A stretch of 41,542 bases of DNA from a virus. The notes under the pieces are model-generated. The model had not been told where the DNA came from. It made no database searches and saw only the letters and a list, made by a program, of their open reading frames with translations. Where the stretch lies: positions 1 through 41,542 of IMG/VR virus record IMGVR_UViG_3300044846_002890. The stretch is one strand, 5' to 3'. Position numbers and translations under genes: made by a program. The stretch's first letter is position 1, and the number at the start of each line of letters is the position of its first letter. Below, in pieces: positions 24,893 to 31,136 of this stretch.

Positions 24893-26420
24893 TTCAATAT
24901 TTTTTCAAGCTCAAGTAATTGATAATGTAGACCCGATGATGTTGGGCCGCATTAGGGCCAAGTTACTAATTGATAACTACAATGATATTATTAAAAGTAT
25001 TAATGACCCAATATGGAATGAAGAAAAAGATAAATGGACTGCAAGGGACCCATTTGTGTTTAATCCTTTAATGCCGTATTTTATGTATCAAGTTCCGTTA
25101 ATAGATGAATTAACACAGATAATTTATGTTAACAAAGATTTTAAATTTTTAAATCAATATTATATACAAAGCACTTTTTCAAGTCCAACAACAACAAAGT
25201 TTGAATATTATGTCGGTGGAAATAAATTTACAGGAACAGGTAGTCAATTAACCGCACCAAAACCATTAAAAAATCAAGATGGTACTTTTACAGACCAAGC
25301 GGTTCACAGAGGAGTGTTCCCTGAACCAGGTGATAATGGTGTTTTAGGCCGTGGTAGTGCCGATTTAATTATAAAACAAGATGAAGTATTATTAAGGGCA
25401 GGTAAATTTAGGGGAGCATCTCTTGAGCCAAATATCCCGCCAGTAGGTAACCCTAAAAGAGGATTTTTACAACTATCAAGATTTGGATTAAGAAAACAAA
25501 AACAACCTGATAAAATCATAACTCAACTTAATGAAGTTGTGGTTCAAGTTAATTATTTAATTGAATGGGTTATAACTAATCCTGAAAATACTCAAGAAAA
25601 ATTTGCGGGAACGGTTTATCTGTATAAACTAAAACCTGATTTATCGACAAATTCTAAAAACCTAACGGTTGATACGGTTGTCAAAGAAAATTTAAAATCG
25701 TTAATTGCCTCGGAATCGTTTAGTTTGTTATCTAAAAATGAGGCTGCAACGTTTATTAATAATTTTATTCAAACTTGTAATACTTCTAATGTTACAAAAT
25801 CAGGGATTCAATTATTTGCAGATTCTAACAATAAGTTTCCAATTTTTTATAGACCAAATAATTTAACTTACTCAATTATGAAGTCATCTGTACCTACCTC
25901 AGGTACAACTGCAAATTCAGATGCGTCAATAAAAAACGTAACCGATATTTACAACCAAATAAAATTAAAACCAGCACTTAGAGTTGGTGGTTATGGTTTA
26001 ATCTATGCGAAGGATAAAGTTGGTACTCCGTTAAACACAACTTCCACAAACGTACCTCAAGCAGCATATTATGCCGACCCAACAACTTATGGTGCAATAG
26101 CTAGTGATTATTTATTCTTGTTATCCCATAACTCATCAATACCTGGAAAAGGTAATATTAATTTTGATAATACATTATATGGTATTTCGTTAGACCAATT
26201 TGTTGACGAAATAACCCCAAAAACATCAAGTTTAGTTAGAGGTGAAGAGTTATTAGAGTTAATTAATATGATTGTTAGATTCCTAACTACACACACTCAC
26301 GCGTATCCAGGATTACCACCAGTATCGGTAACTCAAGATGGTTCAAACATTCCTGATATGTTAACTGAACTTCAAAATGCATATACAAAAATTCTTAACA
26401 ACAATATTCGACTTAATTGA
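24882..26420 (+). CDS. gp5-like baseplate hub/spike protein with N-terminal OB fold
   Basis: A 512-residue protein. Residues 8-100 match the phage hub OB-fold pattern: FFQAQVIDNVDPMMLGRIRA at the start (V-x-D-x-x-D-P-x-x-x-G-R-x-R is the gp5/gpV hallmark), DPFVFNPLMPYFMYQVPL, then IDELTQIIYVN. The middle has a Gly- and Pro-rich stretch (GVFPEPGDNGVLGRGSADLI) that continues the spike-type architecture. The C-terminus contains a HTHAYPGLPPV segment (near residue 467), an HxH motif like the metal-binding tip motif of phage spikes. No lysozyme domain is apparent, so any cell-wall enzyme must be elsewhere. It is coupled upstream to the small coiled-coil gene and ends right at a candidate late-promoter element. 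Confidence 0.78.
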   Translation: MENNSIFFQAQVIDNVDPMMLGRIRAKLLIDNYNDIIKSINDPIWNEEKDKWTARDPFVFNPLMPYFMYQVPLIDELTQIIYVNKDFKFLNQYYIQSTFSSPTTTKFEYYVGGNKFTGTGSQLTAPKPLKNQDGTFTDQAVHRGVFPEPGDNGVLGRGSADLIIKQDEVLLRAGKFRGASLEPNIPPVGNPKRGFLQLSRFGLRKQKQPDKIITQLNEVVVQVNYLIEWVITNPENTQEKFAGTVYLYKLKPDLSTNSKNLTVDTVVKENLKSLIASESFSLLSKNEAATFINNFIQTCNTSNVTKSGIQLFADSNNKFPIFYRPNNLTYSIMKSSVPTSGTTANSDASIKNVTDIYNQIKLKPALRVGGYGLIYAKDKVGTPLNTTSTNVPQAAYYADPTTYGAIASDYLFLLSHNSSIPGKGNINFDNTLYGISLDQFVDEITPKTSSLVRGEELLELINMIVRFLTTHTHAYPGLPPVSVTQDGSNIPDMLTELQNAYTKILNNNIRLN

Positions 26421-26428
26421 TATTTATA
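26421..26428 (+). promoter_or_regulatory. Candidate late-promoter-like element TATTTATA (palindromic)
   Basis: TATTTATAAATA (26421-26432) directly follows the baseplate gene stop and lies 11 nt before the next ATG. The palindrome holds both the sense TATTTATA and the exact T4 late consensus TATAAATA on the plus strand. It is therefore the strongest late-promoter candidate of the set, although orientation cannot be judged from it alone. Confidence 0.5.
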
Positions 26429-26439
26429 AATAAAAAATA

Positions 26440-27960
26440 ATGTCAATTTTAAGGTCATACGTAGATAAGAACAACACAATACAATCAAATTCATATGTTA
26501 ATACGGGTAGAAACCCAATTATCGAATTGAATTTTGGTGCGTCTGATTTTATTGTTCCAAATTATGGTTATAGTAGACTACTGTTTAACTTAGATTTAGG
26601 TCTATTAAGAGAAAATATTGCATCAGGTGTAATATCAACAGGATGTACAACAGGAATGACTCACGTTCTTAGTATGACAAATACGTCGTCATTTGATAAT
26701 GAGTTATTAAACACATTCATGTCAAATGAAAGAAGAAGAGCAACTTCATTTGATTTAATATTATTTAGAATACCAAAAACATCAGGTAGCACAGGAGACC
26801 CACAAAATTGGGATGAAGGTGTTGGTTTTGATTATAGTGATTCTAATCTTAACCAAAATAGCCCATATGGTGGTTCTACTCCAATTACTTATGTTGATAG
26901 TAGAGCATTCTCAACAAGACCATCAAATTGGTACCAAACAACCACACTTAGTGGATGGTCTCAACAAGGTGTTTATAATAACAAAAACGAAGGTTCCGTA
27001 AATTTCTCAGATTTAACTATTGTTGCAAGACAACATTTTGAACTTGGAAATGAAAACATTAACATGGACATGTCCGATGAAATTAACGGAATATTAAATG
27101 GTACAATAACTGGAGTTACAGGTTGGGGGATTGCATATCTACCACAAATAGAAAATATTACAGGGTTAACAGACAGTTATAGTGTTGCATTCTTTTCTAA
27201 AAACACTCAAACATTTTATCAACCATTCCTTCAAACAACGTATGATGATTTAGTTGAAGACAATAGAAATTTATTTTTAAAGAGTCAGGAAAACAAACTT
27301 TATTTATATGTTTATCAGAATGGTGATTATGTTAATTTAGATTCAGACCCTGTTGTTAGGATTGAAGACCGAAATGGTGACGCAGTCACAGGTATGGCAA
27401 CATTACCAACGTGTTTAAGAACTAAAGGAATCTATGAAGTTATAGTACCTAATGGATTTTCAGGTTCACCAACACCATGCCAATATTATGATATATGGTC
27501 AGGTTTAACAATTAATGGACAAGCGTTACCAAATGTTACAAATCAATTTACATTACAACAATATAGTGCAGGTATCCAAATTGGTTCAACATCAAAAGAA
27601 CCTGAGATATATGGATTTGATTTCTATGGTATATTACAAGATGAAAAAATATTAAATTCTGATATTAGAAAGGTTGGTGTTACAATTAAAAAAGCATACA
27701 CTGGTCAAGTTTTATTACAAAATATTTCGGCACTTTATAGAGTATATGTTAGAGAGGGTACAACTGAAGTGTTAGTTCAGGATTGGACTGAAATTAACAG
27801 AACACCAAATGAATATTACTTTATATTTGACATGAGAGATAAAATCCCTAACCAATATTATGTTGACATTCAAGTTAATACTTCAGGTCAGAAAGATACT
27901 TATAAGAAACAATTAACCTTTAACATAGTAAATAAAAAACAAAATTATCCCACAATATAA
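26440..27960 (+). CDS. Beta-rich virion structural protein
   Basis: A 506-residue protein. The first 70 residues (SYVDKNNTIQSNSYVNTGRN, then SRLLFNLDLGLL) resemble the N-terminus of DNRLRE/carbohydrate-binding beta-sandwich modules found in secreted and phage surface proteins. ARQHFELGNENINMDMSDEI marks a middle segment. The C-terminal region carries beta strands and SALYRVYVREGTTEVLVQD. There are few charged helices and no enzyme motif. It follows the baseplate hub gene and a palindromic late-promoter element, so late expression and a tail, baseplate or fibre location are likely. Its stop overlaps the ATG of the next gene. Confidence 0.68.
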   Translation: MSILRSYVDKNNTIQSNSYVNTGRNPIIELNFGASDFIVPNYGYSRLLFNLDLGLLRENIASGVISTGCTTGMTHVLSMTNTSSFDNELLNTFMSNERRRATSFDLILFRIPKTSGSTGDPQNWDEGVGFDYSDSNLNQNSPYGGSTPITYVDSRAFSTRPSNWYQTTTLSGWSQQGVYNNKNEGSVNFSDLTIVARQHFELGNENINMDMSDEINGILNGTITGVTGWGIAYLPQIENITGLTDSYSVAFFSKNTQTFYQPFLQTTYDDLVEDNRNLFLKSQENKLYLYVYQNGDYVNLDSDPVVRIEDRNGDAVTGMATLPTCLRTKGIYEVIVPNGFSGSPTPCQYYDIWSGLTINGQALPNVTNQFTLQQYSAGIQIGSTSKEPEIYGFDFYGILQDEKILNSDIRKVGVTIKKAYTGQVLLQNISALYRVYVREGTTEVLVQDWTEINRTPNEYYFIFDMRDKIPNQYYVDIQVNTSGQKDTYKKQLTFNIVNKKQNYPTI

Positions 27961-28427
27961 TGAAAACAGTTAAATTATCAGAATCAGATATCACAAGATT
28001 AGTTAAAAGAGTATTATCTGAACAAGAAGTTGAAAATACGAACTATATGTTCTTTTCTAATTTAAAGCAAATGAAAAGACAAATTGAAATGATTATGGAA
28101 ATGGACCCTAACATGATTGATGATATTATTCAAAATGGTCATGATTGGGCTGATGACCACATTTCAGAAGCAAAAACAAATATGGACCAAGTATTTGATT
28201 TTTTAAAAAATGAAATGGATAAAGAATCACAATATGTTGATTTTGAAGAAATGAATGAAGGTAGGAAAAAAACAGGAACTCCACTTTGTGCTAGAGGTAA
28301 ATCCGCAGCTAAATCAAAGTTTAAAGTTTACCCTTCAGCTTATGCAAATGGTTATGCCGTTCAAGTATGTAAAGGTAAAATCAAAGGACTGGATGGTAAG
28401 AAACAATGTTCAGGAGCGTATTGTTAA
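27960..28427 (+). CDS. Small protein with YPSAYANGYAVQVCKG C-terminal motif; possible processed head protein
   Basis: A 155-residue protein in two parts. The N-terminus MKTVKLSESDITRLVKRVLSEQ is an amphipathic helix ending in LSE, the (I/L)xE form cleaved by T4-type prohead proteases. The middle is acidic and Met-rich. The C-terminus (about residues 103-155) has the motif YPSAYANGYAVQVCKGK with four Cys and many Lys, a compact basic module that I recall in other phage proteins. A similar Lys/Cys-rich module, with PPCGR and YPKCRAAGVA, ends the minus-strand protein at 29221. It may be an internal head protein or DNA-associated factor, but this is inference from the LxE site and composition. 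Confidence 0.65.
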   Translation: MKTVKLSESDITRLVKRVLSEQEVENTNYMFFSNLKQMKRQIEMIMEMDPNMIDDIIQNGHDWADDHISEAKTNMDQVFDFLKNEMDKESQYVDFEEMNEGRKKTGTPLCARGKSAAKSKFKVYPSAYANGYAVQVCKGKIKGLDGKKQCSGAYC

Positions 28428-28465
28428 TTTTTTTAAATACGTTTTTCTTATTCAAATTTTTCGAT

Positions 28466-28473
28466 TATCTTTG
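28466..28473 (+). promoter_or_regulatory. Bacteroidota-type promoter -7 box (TAtcTTTG)
   Basis: TATCTTTG matches the Bacteroidota housekeeping -7 consensus TAnnTTTG and lies 24 nt before the ATG at 28498 in a 70-bp AT-rich intergenic region. The -33 region about 19 nt upstream is a T-run rather than a clear TTG. A host-sigma promoter is therefore likely but partial. Confidence 0.45.
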
Positions 28474-28497
28474 TTGTGTTATATTAATCCAACAAAA

Positions 28498-28899
28498 ATG
28501 AATTCACATCTACACAAACTAAGACGACTAGTCCAAAAATGGTATATCTCATTAGTACGAATGACAACTCCTCATATAGAGAAGTCTGAATACGAAAGAG
28601 ACTGCATTGCAATTTGTAAAAAATTAATTTCAAAAGAAGACACGGTACTTTTACTTACACCAATTTCACACAAACGTTATATTAGAAATGAAGAATTACA
28701 AATCTTTGTGATTCTTGAAGGTCATACTGTTAAAGTTATTAACCACGTATATTCTTACACTGTATTTTTAGAACAAAAAGAGTGGGATAACGTTCTACTT
28801 TACTTTGATACTGAAGTAGAAAAACGTAGAGAAGAATTTGAAAAAGAAATTACTTCAAATATCAAACACTCATTACAAAACATTTTACAGAATATCTAA
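28498..28899 (+). CDS. Hypothetical protein, possibly early-expressed
   Basis: A 133-residue protein. I use ATG 28498 because it follows a TAtcTTTG promoter box; the frame stays open far upstream, but that part overlaps the previous gene and lacks a coding look. It begins MNSHLHKLRRLVQKWYISLV, a basic amphipathic helix. Strands DTVLLLTPISHKRYIRNEEL and IFVILEGHTVKVINH suggest a small alpha/beta fold, and the C-terminus is a charged helix (KRREEFEKEITSNIKHSL). No family or catalytic motif is recognised. It overlaps the membrane-protein gene by 1 nt. With its own host-like promoter it may be expressed earlier than the virion genes around it. Confidence 0.65.
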   Translation: MNSHLHKLRRLVQKWYISLVRMTTPHIEKSEYERDCIAICKKLISKEDTVLLLTPISHKRYIRNEELQIFVILEGHTVKVINHVYSYTVFLEQKEWDNVLLYFDTEVEKRREEFEKEITSNIKHSLQNILQNI

Positions 28900-29228
28900 T
28901 GAAGAAAAATAATTCATTTAAGACGACATTCTACTTGGGGTTAATTATATTATTAATTATTGGGTCGGTAGTATCCTTAATTGTAGTTAACGTATTTAAT
29001 TTTTTAGCCCCTAAATTTACTAAAGATAAAGTTGAAATTTATATTGATGATGTTACACCTGAAAAAGAAATTATTCACGATACAGTATATATTGACAAAC
29101 CTACTGTTAAAATTAACAACACTCCTAAAAATGTTACCACTGTAACTCCAAAAAGTTTACCTGTAACACAAAGTGAAAAGGATACCGATAATGTAACTAA
29201 ATCAATAATTACGGATACGATTAAATAG
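28899..29228 (+). CDS. Single-pass membrane protein (possible holin/spanin-type or envelope protein)
   Basis: A 109-residue protein with one N-terminal transmembrane helix (residues about 9-35, YLGLIILLIIGSVVSLIVVN) preceded by a short basic segment (KKNNSFK). This predicts an N-in orientation and a soluble C-terminal domain outside the inner membrane. That domain is Thr/Lys/Val-rich and low complexity (KNVTTVTPKSLPVTQSEKD). The architecture fits a signal-anchored i-spanin-like protein, a regulator or a small envelope protein, but no lipobox-bearing partner or endolysin was found next to it. The 3' end overlaps the convergent gene at 29221 by 8 nt. Membrane location is well supported; lysis role is only a possibility. 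Confidence 0.65.
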   Translation: MKKNNSFKTTFYLGLIILLIIGSVVSLIVVNVFNFLAPKFTKDKVEIYIDDVTPEKEIIHDTVYIDKPTVKINNTPKNVTTVTPKSLPVTQSEKDTDNVTKSIITDTIK

Positions 29229-29913
29229 AATTTTTGTATTCGTTAAGTATTGTTATAATATTTTCTCTTAACGATTCATTTTTAGGTTTGTATGATACCA
29301 TAGTTGGTTTGTTACCTTTACCAATTTTAGGGTCTTTTTTTTCTTCTCTTCTTTTTTGAGAACATGCTGATTTTTTTTGAGCATCTGTCATTTTAGACGC
29401 AACACCTGCGGCTCTACATTTAGGATAACCTTTAGAATCTGCTTCAGGTCTACCACATGGTGGATGTCCCCCTCCTTCTTTTTTTCTACATATATTAACC
29501 CAAGGACCACTAGGTTGTTTACTACCTTTTGGTTTTTTCTTGGTTCCAAACCAAACGGCTAAATCTTCTTTAAGTGGTCCAACAACTTGATGGATTATTT
29601 TTTCAGGTGATTCAACATCACCAAGAACACTTCCATCCTCATCATTTTGACCAGTATAAAAACTTTTAAGATAAGCATCTATTCTAGATATTTTATCGGT
29701 TCTTCTTTCAATGCGGGCTCTTTCTTTAGGAGTTTGTTTAAAGTCACCATCAGCCTCTTCATACGCTAATTCGGCATTATTGTAGCTATATACAGAATCT
29801 GTAAATGGAGCAATTTGATTTTCTTTCCACGGTTGTGGAGATAAAACTATTGGTACTTTAAATGCTCCTGCATTTCCCGCTCCAGTTGCTTCACTTATTC
29901 TATTTTTTTTCAT
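29221..29913 (-). CDS. DUF5872-like Lys/Cys-rich protein with a predicted prohead-protease propeptide
   Basis: A 230-residue protein. It begins MKKNRISEATGAGNAGAF. ISE followed by A-x6-GAF has the same spacing as the predicted cleavage site of the capsid protein in this window (LINEASSTSDTGAF), so a propeptide of eight residues removed by the prohead protease is likely. The C-terminal half holds PSGPWVNICRKK, GGGHPPCGRPEAD, YPKCRAAGVASKMTDAQKK and ACSQKRREEKK, a Cys/Lys-rich module that I recall as DUF5872 in phages and marine genomes. The four Cys may bind metal. This suggests an internal head or DNA-binding virion protein. It converges with the membrane-protein gene at 29228. Confidence 0.7.
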   Translation of the reverse strand: MKKNRISEATGAGNAGAFKVPIVLSPQPWKENQIAPFTDSVYSYNNAELAYEEADGDFKQTPKERARIERRTDKISRIDAYLKSFYTGQNDEDGSVLGDVESPEKIIHQVVGPLKEDLAVWFGTKKKPKGSKQPSGPWVNICRKKEGGGHPPCGRPEADSKGYPKCRAAGVASKMTDAQKKSACSQKRREEKKDPKIGKGNKPTMVSYKPKNESLRENIITILNEYKNSI

Positions 29914-29923
29914 ATACTTATAC

Positions 29924-29931
29924 TATAAATA
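29924..29931 (-). promoter_or_regulatory. Candidate late-promoter-like element between divergent genes
   Basis: The plus strand reads TATAAATA, the exact T4 late consensus, 15 nt before the ATG at 29947. The minus strand reads TATTTATA, 10 nt before the start at 29913. Either or both divergent genes could use it. Confidence 0.45.
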
Positions 29932-29946
29932 TACGGATAACAGATT

Positions 29947-30153
29947 ATGGAACAACAGAAGCAACCAATTTTACATCTATTTGAAGAAGTCGCAATATAC
30001 AAACCTGAAGACATCGATAATTTGATTGATAATTTAAGTGAAGACCAAGCAAAATTTATGTTAATTAGAGCAGTTCAAATGGCATACAGAAATGGTTTGT
30101 ATTCTTTAACTGAATCAGAAATTATTTCTAAATCACTTAGAACGTTAAAATAA
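29947..30153 (+). CDS. Small protein of unknown function
   Basis: A 68-residue plus-strand protein, divergent from the DUF5872-like gene. It reads as three short helices (EVAIYKPEDIDNLIDNL, EDQAKFMLIRAVQMAYRNG, SLTESEIISKSLRTL) and resembles a compact helical regulator or structural protein. The start follows a TATAAATA element by 15 nt, and the stop lies next to a strong bidirectional hairpin terminator (30155-30180). This single-gene unit with its own promoter and terminator is good evidence that it is real. No family recognised. Confidence 0.65.
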   Translation: MEQQKQPILHLFEEVAIYKPEDIDNLIDNLSEDQAKFMLIRAVQMAYRNGLYSLTESEIISKSLRTLK

Positions 30154-30154
30154 A

Positions 30155-30180
30155 AAAAGGAGTCTCACGGGACTCCTTTT
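30155..30180. terminator. Bidirectional hairpin terminator
   Basis: AAAAGGAGTC, a 6-nt loop (TCACGG) and GACTCCTTTT form a 10-bp stem with A and T runs on the two sides. It lies between the convergent genes ending at 30153 (plus) and 30184 (minus) and can serve both. Confidence 0.9.
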
Positions 30181-30183
30181 TAT

Positions 30184-30945
30184 TTATAATTTATTTCCGC
30201 AAGACGGACAAAACTTATATTTTGATTTTGTCTTGGTACCACATTCAGTACAGTAGTGTTTAATATCTTCCGTTGTAGCATTTTTAATACCCAATGGTAA
30301 TATCTTGAAAATAATTTGACGAGACGCATTATATTCAAAATTTTGATACGAATTAGTAAATTCTTGTTTTGATTTTTCACCTTTTTCAACTCTTCCAGTT
30401 TCAATGGTATTACTAACGGATGAAGTGTTAGAATAGTACGAAGCCATTGGAGCCGAACTTGATGTTGTAAATGTGATATCACCATAGTACGGTGAACCTG
30501 TATTGATATCACCATAGTACGGTGAACCTGTATTGATACCTGACCAACCAGTACCCCAATTACCACCCGAAAGATGAGGGTATTGAGTATATGTTTGTTC
30601 ATTATAGAACTCAATCCTTACGTCCCCATTTAAATCGATTGCCGTCCTGTTTGCCGACGTATCTTTTACTTCGTAGGTACTGAACTCAAACTTGTTGTTT
30701 GTGTCAAGGAAACGTTCTAAAAACACTCTCTGACCTGGTCGAATAACGACACCACCTGTGGAGATGTATTCACCATTTAGTTTGATTTTACAGAGAACTG
30801 ATTTTTGGGTTGGGTTATGAATTTCAAATTCAAAATTATCCTTATCTCCAAGGAAAACGGTGTTACCGTTGTAGACTTTAAGACGCGACTTTTTCTTTGT
30901 GATGTGAGCAGTCGGTTTGCTCACGATGTTTGTTGTGTAATACAT
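30184..30945 (-). CDS. Zinc-ribbon protein with N-terminal beta domain
   Basis: A 253-residue protein. Residues about 20-125 form a beta-rich domain (LKVYNGNTVFLGDKDNFEFE, SGGVVIRPGQRVFLERFL-like strands), a pattern seen in virus and giant-virus surface or internal proteins. Two copies of NTGSPYYGDI follow at about residues 138-157, then a low-complexity linker. The C-terminus YCTECGTKTKSKYKFCPSCG is a CxxC-x11-CxxC zinc ribbon. A zinc ribbon on a beta domain is consistent with a capsid- or nucleic-acid-associated protein. It has a long leader (30946-31085) with a TATTTATT element, and shares the terminator at 30155. Function unknown; late expression likely. Confidence 0.7.
   Translation of the reverse strand: MYYTTNIVSKPTAHITKKKSRLKVYNGNTVFLGDKDNFEFEIHNPTQKSVLCKIKLNGEYISTGGVVIRPGQRVFLERFLDTNNKFEFSTYEVKDTSANRTAIDLNGDVRIEFYNEQTYTQYPHLSGGNWGTGWSGINTGSPYYGDINTGSPYYGDITFTTSSSAPMASYYSNTSSVSNTIETGRVEKGEKSKQEFTNSYQNFEYNASRQIIFKILPLGIKNATTEDIKHYCTECGTKTKSKYKFCPSCGNKL
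30475..30534 (-). repeat. Perfect 30-bp tandem duplication
   Basis: Two exact 30-bp copies (30475-30504 and 30505-30534) encode NTGSPYYGDI twice in the zinc-ribbon protein. The identity at every base, including wobble positions, indicates a recent duplication that kept the frame. Confidence 0.95.
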
Positions 30946-31085
30946 TTTCTTTAATTTTATAATAGTTAATGACTATGTTACCAATACCTTTGTGTCCGTG
31001 AATACTCTACAGCTTGTTAGGGCTGGGGACTGATAAACTAAAATCTAAAAATAAATATAATCAATTTGAAATTTCTGTAAACAAA
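30946..31085 (-). other. Long leader of the zinc-ribbon gene
   Basis: An intergenic stretch of about 140 nt between the zinc-ribbon gene and the capsid terminator. A TATTTATT element lies at 31050-31057 on the minus strand. No ORF, tRNA or convincing riboswitch structure was seen; if the element is a promoter, the mRNA would have an untranslated leader of about 100 nt, unusually long for this phage. Confidence 0.4.
31050..31057 (-). promoter_or_regulatory. Candidate late-promoter-like element TATTTATT
   Basis: On the minus strand TATTTATT lies about 104 nt before the zinc-ribbon ATG and shortly downstream (minus sense) of the capsid terminator, the expected place for the promoter of the next unit. 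Confidence 0.4.
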
Positions 31086-31115
31086 AAAAGGGAGACAATT
31101 TCTTGTCTCCCTTTT
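31086..31115 (-). terminator. Terminator after the major capsid gene
   Basis: AAAAGGGAGAC, loop AATTTCTT, GTCTCCCTTTT: an 11-bp stem with a T-run on the minus-strand 3' side. It lies 21 nt past the capsid stop and isolates the capsid unit from the zinc-ribbon gene. Confidence 0.9.
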
Positions 31116-31136
31116 GGTATCTAAATAAGATATTGA

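Noticed and set aside
28255-28497. Upstream in-frame extension of the gene at 28498
   Set aside because: It overlaps the real gene ending at 28427 and lies before the TAtcTTTG promoter; composition outside the 28498 start is not protein-like.
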